In this document: in pieces, positions 1 to 6,818 of the stretch | How positions within the stretch are numbered: position 1 is the first letter of the stretch | Layout of the letters: each line of letters opens with the position of its first letter | Assembly: GCA_002335115.1 (NCBI GenBank) | Contig: DDCR01000166.1 | Span: 1-9,319, forward strand | Source of the DNA: Oceanospirillaceae bacterium UBA2001 | GTDB taxonomy: Bacteria > Pseudomonadota > Gammaproteobacteria > Pseudomonadales > Balneatricaceae | DNA: 9,319 nt | Reading direction: 5' to 3' | Translations under genes and position numbers: made by a program | The notes under the pieces: generated by a model | The model's input: only the letters and a program-made list of their open reading frames with translations | What the model was told of the DNA's origin: nothing | Databases searched by the model: none

Positions 1-357
1 ACTCATTACATTGAAGAAGCAGAAGCCATTGCTGACCGCATTGGGGTCATCAGTGGTGGTAAATTATTATTAGTAGAAGACAAACAATCCCTCATGGCGC
101 GCATGGGTCAAAAACAACTCAAAGTTGAACTGATGGAAAGCCTTGATAGCATTCCTGCAGTGCTGTCAGAACAAGGATTTTTACTGTCTGAAGATCACCT
201 TAGTATCATTTATCATTATGATAAGGACGCACCAGAGGTGGATATTGCTGGCTTATTACAATCAGTTTCCATTGCTGGCTTAGGCGTAAAAGACATTCAT
301 ACGCAACAAAGTAGTCTAGAAGAAATATTCGTTGATCTAGTGGAGGACGCAGTATGA
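1..357 (+). CDS. ABC transporter ATP-binding protein, C-terminal part (5' truncated by window edge)
   Basis: This is the last 118 codons of an ABC ATPase; the frame is open from base 1. It begins with [14 protein letters not shown], the switch (H-loop) region just after Walker B, in which His2 contacts the ATP gamma-phosphate. The next stretch, GVISGGKLL, is also typical of the family. The Walker A, signature and Walker B motifs lie upstream of the window. The C-terminal tail ending in [14 protein letters not shown] is the usual helical end of exporter ATPases of the YadG/DrrA/CcmA type. Its stop codon overlaps the ATG of the permease gene (ATGA), which indicates translational coupling. It is presumably the cytoplasmic motor of a two-gene exporter with the next protein. 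The substrate is unknown. An internal ATG at 94 is not a sensible start because homology continues upstream of it. Confidence 0.93.
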   Translation, partial: THYIEEAEAIADRIGVISGGKLLLVEDKQSLMARMGQKQLKVELMESLDSIPAVLSEQGFLLSEDHLSIIYHYDKDAPEVDIAGLLQSVSIAGLGVKDIHTQQSSLEEIFVDLVEDAV

Positions 358-1115
358 ATTTAAGAGGCATGTGGGCTATCTATACCTTTGAAATGTCCCG
401 TACTAAACGCACAATTACCCAAAGCATTGTGTCCCCTGTATTATCAACAGTGCTTTATTTTGTGGTGTTTGGTGGGGCGATCGGTTCACGCATAGAATCT
501 GTTGATGGCATTAGCTACGGCGCCTTTATTGTGCCTGGTCTGATCATGTTGTCTGTCATGACCCAAAGTCTTTCAAATGCGTCTTTTGGTATCTATTTTC
601 CGCGTTTTTCGGGCACTATTTATGAAGTATTGTCTTCTCCTATGTCATTTTGGGAGGCGACCGCAGGCTACGTGGGCGCAGCTGCGACTAAATCTTTGTT
701 GATTGGTTTAATTACCTTAGGCACAGCAGGATTTTTTGTACCCATTGAAATTGCCCATCCATTCTGGATGTTAGGATTTTTAGTTCTCACGACCATTACC
801 TTTAGCCTGTTTGGTTTTCTTATAGGTATATGGGCTGATGGCTTTGAAAAACTACAATTAATACCTCTTCTTGTCATTACGCCTATGGTTTTTCTCGGTG
901 GCGCATTTTACTCCATAGATATGTTGCCAAGTGCGTGGCAGAAAGTCACCATGTTCAACCCTGTGGTGTATCTAATCAGTGGTTTTCGTTGGAGTTTTTA
1001 TGAGATTTCTGATGTGAGAGTAGGGGTGAGCTTAGCCATGATCATGCTGTTTATGGGCATTTGCTTAGCATTAATTGCTTGGATATTTAAAACCGGTTAC
1101 CGGTTGAAGCAATAA
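354..1115 (+). CDS. ABC-2 type transporter permease (YadH-like)
   Basis: The 253-residue inner-membrane protein has about six hydrophobic segments (roughly residues 25-45, 56-80, 103-130, 136-160, 167-187 and 224-246), as expected for the ABC2_membrane family. It closely resembles E. coli YadH in length and landmarks: FGGAIGSRI near 39-47, [11 protein letters not shown] near 58-68, [12 protein letters not shown] near 181-192 and [12 protein letters not shown] near 202-213. The start is supported by GGAGG at 342-346, seven bases upstream. The ATG overlaps the stop codon of the preceding ATPase gene, so the two proteins very likely form one exporter. The family exports drugs, lipids or polysaccharides, and nothing here identifies the cargo. 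The pair appears intact and ordinary and lies outside the inserted segment downstream. Confidence 0.93.
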   Translation: MNLRGMWAIYTFEMSRTKRTITQSIVSPVLSTVLYFVVFGGAIGSRIESVDGISYGAFIVPGLIMLSVMTQSLSNASFGIYFPRFSGTIYEVLSSPMSFWEATAGYVGAAATKSLLIGLITLGTAGFFVPIEIAHPFWMLGFLVLTTITFSLFGFLIGIWADGFEKLQLIPLLVITPMVFLGGAFYSIDMLPSAWQKVTMFNPVVYLISGFRWSFYEISDVRVGVSLAMIMLFMGICLALIAWIFKTGYRLKQ

Positions 1116-1134
1116 ACGACCCTCACATCAGCCT

Positions 1135-1173
1135 AGTTTAAGCTGCTAAACTGAGGCCTCAGCTTTAACTGAG
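1135..1173 (+). terminator. Overlapping inverted repeats after the ABC permease; weak terminator candidate
   Basis: Three short symmetric elements are packed together. AGTTTA (1135-1140) pairs with TAAACT (1147-1152). CTGAGGCCTCAG (1151-1162) is a perfect 12-base palindrome. CTCAG (1158-1162) pairs with CTGAG (1169-1173). They sit about 20 bases after the permease stop, so transcription termination is a reasonable guess. There is no convincing T-run behind them, and the alternative pairings exclude one another. Confidence 0.3.
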
Positions 1174-1216
1174 TCTAACAACACGCCACAGATTTCAAAA
1201 TTGAAGCGCCTATAAA

Positions 1217-1231
1217 GGCCACGGTGTGGCC
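1217..1231. repeat. Short perfect hairpin between exporter and DMT genes
   Basis: GGCCAC (1217-1222), a three-base spacer and GTGGCC (1226-1231) form a perfect six-base stem. It lies in the 225-base gap between the permease and the disrupted transporter gene. No T-run follows, so it is not a clear terminator. Its role, if any, is unknown. Confidence 0.3.
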
Positions 1232-1340
1232 TAGCCTGGTTACTTTGGTCATCCTTAATAGCTGGCTCAATTGCTTAACGGCAAAGTCAAAAGGCCAATG
1301 GTTGAGTTGAGAAGTTGATTAATTATTGGAGCCACCCACG

Positions 1341-1951
1341 TTGAATAGCCGCGCAAATAACCGTAAAGCCATCGTGTTTACGCTGGTATCAATGGCCGCG
1401 TTTAGTATAGAAGATGCGTTTATTAAACACCTTTCAAGCACTCACTCTATTGCTCAAATCTTAATTGTTATTGGCCTAGCCAGTGCTATTTTTTCGCCAT
1501 ACTAGCGCTTAAAAATGGCCGCATTATATGGGCCTCTGGGCTATGGACACGTCTGACTTTCACTAGAATGTTGGCTGAAGCTTTTGCTGGTGTGGCCTTT
1601 GTGACGTCGTTGTCTTTGGTGCCCCTATCCACCGTGGCGGCAGTGTTTCAAATTTTGCCATTAACTGTGACTATGGGATCGGCCTTGTGTCTAGGTGAAC
1701 GCGTTGGCTGGCGCGGATGGGCGGCTATTTTTGTTGGTTTTGTGGGGGTGTTGCTAATTATAAAGCCAGGCTTTGAGGCCTTCAACCCGTCTGTGTTGTT
1801 GGTGCTAGTTGCTGTTCTTGGGATCGCCGTGAGAGACTTGGTAACCCGAGTTATTCCTGATAGCGTAGGATCTTCAATTATTTCTTTTCAAGCCTTTTCA
1901 TCGGTGGTGGTGGCCGGCCTATTTTTACAGCTTACGACACTGCCGTATTAA
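1341..1951 (+). pseudogene. DMT/EamA-family transporter, 5' fragment (interrupted and frameshifted)
   Basis: The fragment reads from a TTG at 1341, with GGAG at 1328-1331 nine bases upstream. The first frame runs to a TAG at 1503-1505 and encodes an EamA N-terminus (FTLVSMAAFSIEDAFIKHL). Homology then continues in another frame from about 1493 (FAILALKNGRIIWASGLWTR) through MLAEAFAGVAFVTSLSLVPL, LGERVGWRGWAAIF and VGVLLIIKPG to a TAA at 1949-1951. Adding one T to the six-T run at 1489-1494 restores a single frame. Family members have about 290-300 residues, ten membrane helices and two EamA halves. Only about 203 codons are here, stopping early in the second half. The missing part is found near 9105. 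These are inner-membrane exporters or uptake carriers of small metabolites; this copy should be inactive. A downstream start at 1568 could give only a partial protein. Confidence 0.88.
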
Positions 1952-1970
1952 TTACACTAAGGAGAAAAAA

Positions 1971-2813
1971 GTGCGTTTAGAGTGGTTACACACCTTCATC
2001 GATGTCAGCGAAACGAGGAATTTTAATCGTACGGCTGAGCGTCTTCAAATTACCCAATCTACCGTCAGTTCACGTATTAGAGCATTAGAAGAAGAGCTAG
2101 ATATTAATCTTTTTATACGCGGTCGCGGAGGGGCAACACTAACGCCAGAGGGCATTCGGTTACTCAGTTATGCGAAAAGTATCCGTATGACTTGGAACTT
2201 AGCCCTCGGGGAATTGAAAGGCCCTAAGAACTATCGTGGGTCGGTTAAAATAGCAGCGCAGATTAGTATATGGGAACAGCTTGTAAGTGAATGGCTCACT
2301 GGTGTCCGCAAGGCTTTACCCAAAATAGCGATTAACATGGAGGCTTATTACTCTAATCATATGATGGAGGAGTTACGACTAGGTAATTTGGATATAGGCG
2401 TTTTGTACGCCCCGGAGTATCAATCCAACATAGAAGTAGAACATTTATTCAATGAAAAATTTGTAATGATAGCCACCCAACCAATGAAGATTAGCCAAGT
2501 AAACCAAGAGAATTATATTTTCTTAGGTTTAACTAATTATTTCAAAGAAAGACACAGTGAACTGCTACCGCATTTACAATCAGCAGCGGTAAGCATGGGT
2601 TTAAGTGTCATGAGTTTAGAGTATTTGAAAGCAAACGGAGGCGCGTCATATTTTTCACAAAGACAGGCACAAAAGATGATAAACAAAAAAGAAATTTTTA
2701 TCGTTGAAGGTGCTCCCATCATCGAACAACCGGTATTTGTAACCTATTTATCCAAGCATAGGCATTCATTAGTGGTCACTGAAATCCTCAATGTATTACG
2801 AACGCTGATGTAA
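1971..2813 (+). CDS. LysR-family transcriptional regulator
   Basis: The 280-residue protein has the N-terminal winged helix-turn-helix of LysR regulators at about residues 3-60: FIDVSETRNFNRTAERL, then the recognition helix around TQSTVSSRIRALEEEL and the wing LFIRGRGGATLTPEG. A linker helix and a substrate-binding-like effector domain follow (about 90-280), including the recognisable stretch LRLGNLDIGVLYAPE. The start is a GTG with AAGGAG at 1959-1964, six bases upstream. It lies only 19 bases after the stop of the broken transporter fragment, points the same way as the following operon, and ends before a hairpin. By position it probably controls the oxygenase-to-aldehyde dehydrogenase genes in response to their substrate or an intermediate; this is inferred. 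The classical choline genes use the TetR-type BetI, so a LysR here is a departure. The ligand is unknown. Confidence 0.93.
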   Translation: MRLEWLHTFIDVSETRNFNRTAERLQITQSTVSSRIRALEEELDINLFIRGRGGATLTPEGIRLLSYAKSIRMTWNLALGELKGPKNYRGSVKIAAQISIWEQLVSEWLTGVRKALPKIAINMEAYYSNHMMEELRLGNLDIGVLYAPEYQSNIEVEHLFNEKFVMIATQPMKISQVNQENYIFLGLTNYFKERHSELLPHLQSAAVSMGLSVMSLEYLKANGGASYFSQRQAQKMINKKEIFIVEGAPIIEQPVFVTYLSKHRHSLVVTEILNVLRTLM

Positions 2814-2815
2814 AT

Positions 2816-2836
2816 TCAATCGGGTTATCCGATTGA
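2816..2836 (+). terminator. Terminator-like hairpin immediately after lysR gene
   Basis: TCAATCGG (2816-2823) and CCGATTGA (2829-2836) form a perfect eight-base stem with a five-base loop, starting two bases after the LysR stop codon. The following sequence (TAAACACCTTTTAC) has only a four-T run, so termination may be partial. The hairpin suggests the regulator gene is at least partly separated in transcription from the genes downstream. Confidence 0.6.
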
Positions 2837-3079
2837 TAAACACCTTTTACTGCGTTGTTCCTCCGATAAATCATCTCTATACTTTTTTCATCGCATTATC
2901 TAGAGTGATTGGGGAGATACCTGATCATCCGCAAAATAGTGACGCTGTCATAAACCCCTTGGTTATGTGTTTTATATTTTATAGCGGTTCCTGAGAATTA
3001 AGCCAGGGCTGCAGCATAACTTTATTGCTTGGGCGCTGCGCATCTAAGTTGCTATACGATAGGCCATTAAACAGAAAAG

Positions 3080-3116
3080 CTTGAGTACTCAGGGCTTAAT
3101 CCCCTCATTACTCAAG
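3080..3116 (+). promoter_or_regulatory. Strong interrupted hairpin upstream of the operon
   Basis: CTTGAGTA (3080-3087) pairs perfectly with TACTCAAG (3109-3116). Inside, AGGG (3091-3094) pairs with CCCT (3102-3105), leaving a symmetric three-by-three internal loop and a seven-base apical loop. The first arm also contains the palindrome GAGTACTC (3083-3090). There is no T-run on the plus-strand side; on the minus strand four Ts follow. It could be an operator for the LysR protein, a leader structure, or a leftover terminator. I cannot choose between these from the sequence. Confidence 0.45.
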
Positions 3117-3286
3117 TGCCTTAAAAAGGTGGAAGCAGTAAATAGTCATCTGAACCAACTCCATAAGAGCGTTCTGGTTTATGAAAACAGCTTATACCGC
3201 GTTTGAATTTATTAGGATAAACGAACACTTTGCTTAATAAAACCGGCTCACCTGGATATTTTCAACGAGGCCAACACCTGTTTAAT

Positions 3287-3290
3287 GGAG
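3287..3290 (+). promoter_or_regulatory. Ribosome binding site deciding the oxygenase start
   Basis: GGAG lies one base before an ATG at 3292 but seven bases before the in-frame ATG at 3298. The second spacing is normal and the first is not, so 3298 is chosen as the start of the oxygenase gene. Confidence 0.65.
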
Positions 3291-3297
3291 AATGAAT

Positions 3298-4155
3298 ATG
3301 CTGACTAATACTTTATGTGAACATCCAGATATGGCGTTAAATCTGATAGATCTTAAACGCTATCCAATTGAATGTTTGGACCATGGCGAAGGAGCTGTCT
3401 TCTTAGCACAATGCCAACAACAAATTATAGATAACGGCTGGTGCAGTTTCGAAGAGTTTCTTCATCCAGATGCTGTTACTGCTTTGACCAATGAAGCCAC
3501 CCATTTATTACCCACAGCAGATACATTAACTATAAAACGAACTATTTATAATGCTGAACCTGATCCTTTAGCCCCAACTGATGATCCTAAAAGCAAGCAG
3601 CTTGTGCACAAAGCAGTACAGTTAGCGAATGATCAAATCCCGATGTCTACGATGGTTCAGCAATTGTACCAATCCAAAATACTCACTGAATTTGTTCGTC
3701 GTGTGCAAAATAAACAACAGCTATACCGCTGTGCTGATGAATTTCAGGCATTAAACATTGTAGCCCTACAACCTGATAACTGGCACGCTTGGCATTACGA
3801 CACTGTTGAATGCACTGTGACGCTACTATTACAAGCGGCACAATCAGGCGGTGAGTTTGCTTTTTTACCAAACTCTAGAACAGATGATACAGAGGACAGA
3901 GAGTTAGTTGATCAGGTAATTGCAGGTGATTTATCACAGGCGCAATCATTTTCTCGCGGAGCCGGTACTTTCACCCTTTTTCGAGGTGGTTACTCACTAC
4001 ATGGTGTTACCAAAGTAGAGGGTAGCATACCTAGAGTTACAGCGATCTTCACTTACGATGAACAGCCTGACAGGGTGCTCAGTGATGAAGTTAATGTGCA
4101 AATTTACGGCCCACGTGTACAAAAAATTCTATCGGAACGAAAATTAGCTCAATGA
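3298..4155 (+). CDS. Fe(II)/2-oxoglutarate-dependent oxygenase (BesD/ArpA-like fold, HxD type)
   Basis: The 285-residue cytosolic enzyme is read from the ATG at 3298. A double-stranded beta-helix core is marked by WHAWHYDTVECTVTLLLQ and SGGEFAFLPNSR, then TLFRGGYSLHGVTKVEGSIPRVT. The likely iron ligands are His166, Asp168 and His235, and Arg246 is placed to bind 2-oxoglutarate (numbering from 3298). The HxD...H spacing and the WHxD...LLQ...GGEF...P.R pattern recall the BesD/HalB free-amino-acid halogenases and their hydroxylase relatives. The carboxylate is kept here, which predicts hydroxylation or desaturation, not chlorination. The cofactor pattern is seen; the substrate is not. It is the first gene of a five-gene run, 39 bases before the cysteine hydrolase gene. 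The N-terminal 120 residues are less recognisable and probably form the substrate-specific helical part. Confidence 0.85.
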   Translation: MLTNTLCEHPDMALNLIDLKRYPIECLDHGEGAVFLAQCQQQIIDNGWCSFEEFLHPDAVTALTNEATHLLPTADTLTIKRTIYNAEPDPLAPTDDPKSKQLVHKAVQLANDQIPMSTMVQQLYQSKILTEFVRRVQNKQQLYRCADEFQALNIVALQPDNWHAWHYDTVECTVTLLLQAAQSGGEFAFLPNSRTDDTEDRELVDQVIAGDLSQAQSFSRGAGTFTLFRGGYSLHGVTKVEGSIPRVTAIFTYDEQPDRVLSDEVNVQIYGPRVQKILSERKLAQ

Positions 4156-4194
4156 AATTGAATATCTGACAAAGACTAAAAATAGGATATAACG

Positions 4195-4743
4195 ATGAAA
4201 ACAGCCCTTTTAGTAATTGATGTACAAATGGCGTTTGTTCAAGACGATGCAAATGGTGCATCGCGCTCTAATCCAAGTGCGAGTGATAACATCGCGACCT
4301 TACTTTCAGAATTTCGCCAACGCGGTGATAAAGTAATACATATTCATCACCATGGGCAAGATCCAAGTGATCCTTTCAATCCTAATGCGCCAGGCTCAGC
4401 AGTACAGGCTTTTGCAGCTCCACTTGAAAGTGAAGATCTGGTTATTAAACTTGGGGGAAGTGGTTTTGTCGGCACATCATTAGAGAGTATTTTGCGTGAA
4501 GCTAAGATCGAGCGTTTAGTGGTTTGCGGTGCGACAGCGAATCATTGTGCAGAATCAACTACTCGATCAGCCAGCGATTTAGGTTTTGATACTTATTATG
4601 TTGCAGATGGAGTTTGGGCTTATAGTGTGACAGGCCCCGATGGGATTGAGCATAGCGCTGACCAAGTACACTCCGTCACGTTAAGTACGCTTCATGGAGA
4701 GTTTGCAACGGTAATCTCTACCTTAGAAGTATTAGCAATTTAA
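4195..4743 (+). CDS. Isochorismatase-family cysteine hydrolase
   Basis: The 182-residue cytosolic hydrolase has the family's alpha/beta fold, and its catalytic triad is visible. Asp9 lies in ALLVIDVQMAF, Lys85 in LVIKLGGSGF, and Cys118 in VCGATANHCAESTTRSA, the usual position after the cis-peptide motif. Related enzymes cleave C-N or similar bonds in small molecules: nicotinamidase, N-carbamoylsarcosine amidase, ureidoacrylate and biuret hydrolases, and PhzD. The short length matches single-domain members. The start has AGGA at 4184-4187, seven bases upstream. The gene is 39 bases after the oxygenase and 10 bases before the dehydrogenase, which indicates one transcript. In context it may hydrolyse an amide-type bond in the pathway substrate or an oxidised intermediate; that is inferred and the substrate is not identifiable. 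Confidence 0.9.
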   Translation: MKTALLVIDVQMAFVQDDANGASRSNPSASDNIATLLSEFRQRGDKVIHIHHHGQDPSDPFNPNAPGSAVQAFAAPLESEDLVIKLGGSGFVGTSLESILREAKIERLVVCGATANHCAESTTRSASDLGFDTYYVADGVWAYSVTGPDGIEHSADQVHSVTLSTLHGEFATVISTLEVLAI

Positions 4744-4753
4744 GGACACTCCT

Positions 4754-6400
4754 ATGGCTTTCGGTGAGTTGAAAACACGTTACGATTATATTATTGCGGG
4801 TGCCGGGTCTGCTGGTTGTGTTTTGGCTCGCCGCTTGTCAGATGCAGGGCATCAAGTGCTTTTACTGGAAGTGGGTGGCTCTGATAAATCTTGGATCATA
4901 CAAATGCCTGCAGGCTTACGCTCAGCCTTTAAGCCTACTTCAAAATATAATTGGTGGTTTTACACACAACCACAAAAACATCTCAATAACCGAAAAATCC
5001 AACAGCCTAGAGGTAGAGTTCTAGGAGGATCCTCATCCATAAACGGTATGACTTGGCTGCGCGGGCATCCATTGGACTATGATCGTTGGCAGCAAGAAGG
5101 TGCCCAAGGTTGGAGCTGGGAAAATTGTTTGCCCTACTTTAAAAAAATAGAAAACAGCACTTTAGCCAGTGACTATCGCGGCCTTGATGGCCCGATAGGT
5201 GTGCAGCGCCAAGAGCAACTTAGCCCATTAAATGCCGCGTTCCTTGAAGCTGGGCAGCAAGCGGGCTGGCCGCTAACAGAGGATGTAAATGGTTACCAAC
5301 AAGAAGGCGTATCTCGTTTTGAAATGAGCGTTAAAAACGGCATTCGTAACAGCGCAGCATTCGGCTACTTACATAAGCGTATCAAAACAGACAACCTAAC
5401 CATTTGGATCGATTGCCAAATTCTCAAAATCAATATACAAAACAGTACCGCTAGTGGCTGCCAAGTGAGCTATAAGGGCAAGATACTAGATGTCTTTGCC
5501 GATAAAGAAACATTGTTATGTGCAGGAGTATTTGGCTCTCCCCAGCTATTGATGCTTTCTGGTGTTGGAGCTGCTGAGCAGCTTGCAGAGCATGCAATTG
5601 AATGCAAAGTAGATCTGCCAGGTGTTGGAGAAAACTTACAAGACCACCTTGAGTGTCATATTCAGATAGAAACAAAGCAGCCCGTTTCTTTAAATCGTGA
5701 ACTGCAACCACACAGAATGCTTTGGGCTGGCATGCAATGGTTCGGATTTAAAAAGGGTGTTGCTGCTATAAACCAATGTCATGTAGGTGCCTTTTTAAAT
5801 AGTGCTACGCACACATCTCACCCCGATATTCAATTTCATTTCTTTCCGGTGTTTTTCGATAAAGACTGGATCCCTGTGTCAACCACTTATGGCTATCGAA
5901 TTGGAGTGGGTCCGATGCGACCAACCAGTCGAGGAAGCGTACGATTAGCGAGCAATAAAGTGACAGATCCCTTGCTCATCGATCCTAATTACATGTCGAC
6001 ACAAGAAGATTTTCGCGTGATGCGCGAAGCCATTCGTTTAGGTCTTGAAGCTGCAGAGCAACCTGCTTTTAAGCCTTTTCATTATCGTGAAGACACTCCA
6101 GGTGTGCAGATTTGCAGCACCAAGGAGATCGATGATTTTATTCGCGATGATGCCGCCAGCGCTTACCATCCTTGCGGGACTTGCAAAATGGGCGCAGATA
6201 CTGACGATATGGCAGTGCTTGATAGCGAACTTCGTGTGCGCGGCGTACAAAAATTAAGAGTGATTGATGCATCATCCATGCCCTCTCTACCTAGCGCTAA
6301 CATCAATGCTGCGACGATCATGCTAGCGGAAAAAGCCAGTGATATTTTATTAGATAAAGTGCCATTACAGCCTGAAAATCTCAGCTTTTTAAGCCGCTAA
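4754..6400 (+). CDS. GMC-family FAD-dependent oxidoreductase, choline dehydrogenase (BetA)-like
   Basis: The 548 residues compare with 556 in E. coli BetA. The FAD dinucleotide fold is at 10-40 (YDYIIAGAGSAGCVLARRL, then LLLEVGG). GMC signature 1 is RVLGGSSSINGMTWLRG (88-104) and signature 2 is GSPQLLMLSGVG (261-272). The active-site His472 is in YHPCGTCKMG, and the partner Asn518 is in SANINAAT. Segments NGYQQEG, LPGVGENLQDHLE and QPVSLN match BetA closely, suggesting a small amino alcohol or quaternary amine as substrate. The expected reaction is alcohol to aldehyde, perhaps further, with electrons passed to the respiratory chain. AAGGA at 4742-4746 overlaps the upstream stop codon and lies seven bases from the ATG. 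Because the oxygenase and hydrolase genes precede it, the substrate may differ from choline. I therefore give no symbol. Confidence 0.92.
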   Translation: MAFGELKTRYDYIIAGAGSAGCVLARRLSDAGHQVLLLEVGGSDKSWIIQMPAGLRSAFKPTSKYNWWFYTQPQKHLNNRKIQQPRGRVLGGSSSINGMTWLRGHPLDYDRWQQEGAQGWSWENCLPYFKKIENSTLASDYRGLDGPIGVQRQEQLSPLNAAFLEAGQQAGWPLTEDVNGYQQEGVSRFEMSVKNGIRNSAAFGYLHKRIKTDNLTIWIDCQILKINIQNSTASGCQVSYKGKILDVFADKETLLCAGVFGSPQLLMLSGVGAAEQLAEHAIECKVDLPGVGENLQDHLECHIQIETKQPVSLNRELQPHRMLWAGMQWFGFKKGVAAINQCHVGAFLNSATHTSHPDIQFHFFPVFFDKDWIPVSTTYGYRIGVGPMRPTSRGSVRLASNKVTDPLLIDPNYMSTQEDFRVMREAIRLGLEAAEQPAFKPFHYREDTPGVQICSTKEIDDFIRDDAASAYHPCGTCKMGADTDDMAVLDSELRVRGVQKLRVIDASSMPSLPSANINAATIMLAEKASDILLDKVPLQPENLSFLSR

Positions 6401-6446
6401 TCATTGACTAATGAGTCTCGATAAAAAAGCAATAAAAGGACGCACC

Positions 6447-6725
6447 ATGAAAAAAAATATGATTGAACGATATACCGCCAGCGTTGAACAACAGTCAGCT
6501 TGCCAAAGTTGGGAGTTGTGGGAAAGTGGCGATATAAGTGAGTTTTCTTATGATTATGATCAAGATGTAGAGTTTATTGTTCAACAAGGAACAGCTGTTA
6601 TCCACAGCCAGTTCAAAGACAGTGTGATTATCTCAGAAGGTGATCGAGTCATTATACGTGCTGGTGTGTCTGGGCGTTGGGATATTCAGAGCGCGATCAT
6701 AAATCGTTACGCCTACTTAAAATAA
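6447..6725 (+). CDS. Small cupin-domain protein (EutQ/DUF861-like)
   Basis: The 92-residue protein is read from an ATG at 6447, with AAAGGA at 6435-6440, six bases upstream. A longer reading from 6411 lacks such a site and adds a charged, unlike segment. Most of the protein resembles one cupin_3/DUF861 beta-barrel: WELWESGDISEFSYDY, then VEFIVQQGTAVI, then ISEGDRVIIRAGVSGRWDI and a final RYAYL. The usual metal-binding histidines are not evident; Glu in DVEFIVQQG aligns with the acidic position. Such small cupins occur beside catabolic genes and may bind a ligand, act as an isomerase or assist another enzyme; the role here is unknown. It sits 46 bases after the GMC gene and 93 before the aldehyde dehydrogenase gene, so it is probably co-expressed. 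Confidence 0.75.
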   Translation: MKKNMIERYTASVEQQSACQSWELWESGDISEFSYDYDQDVEFIVQQGTAVIHSQFKDSVIISEGDRVIIRAGVSGRWDIQSAIINRYAYLK

Positions 6726-6818
6726 AAGTAACACTAAATCACTAAAAAGCTGAAGAAAAAATGACAGCCTAAACTTTAAACTTTCATCAACACACCCATG
6801 ACTGAAAAGAGCTTATTT

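Larger units (their letters stand above)
2837..3297 (+). promoter_or_regulatory. Long regulatory intergenic region upstream of the oxidative operon
   Basis: No credible reading frame is seen in these 460 bases, which probably carry the operon promoter and LysR binding sites. Visible symmetric elements are GCTGCAGC (3008-3015), GCGC-T-GCGC (3033-3041) nested inside an AACTT (3018-3022)/AAGTT (3046-3050) pair, and a larger hairpin listed separately. A TATACC near 3193-3198 could be a -10 element, but no matching -35 box stands out. I could not fix a transcription start. The size and symmetry are greater than a simple promoter needs. Confidence 0.45.

Noticed and set aside
3018..3060. Possible integron attC-like site, from AACTT...AAGTT with an inner GC-rich pair
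   Set aside because: The arms do not follow the RYYYAAC/GTRRRRY core consensus, there is no integrase, and the neighbouring genes are not arranged as cassettes.
6726..6818. Tiny reading frame and AAACTTT tandem repeat between the cupin and betB genes
   Set aside because: The frame has only three codons, and the two-copy heptamer is too short to interpret.
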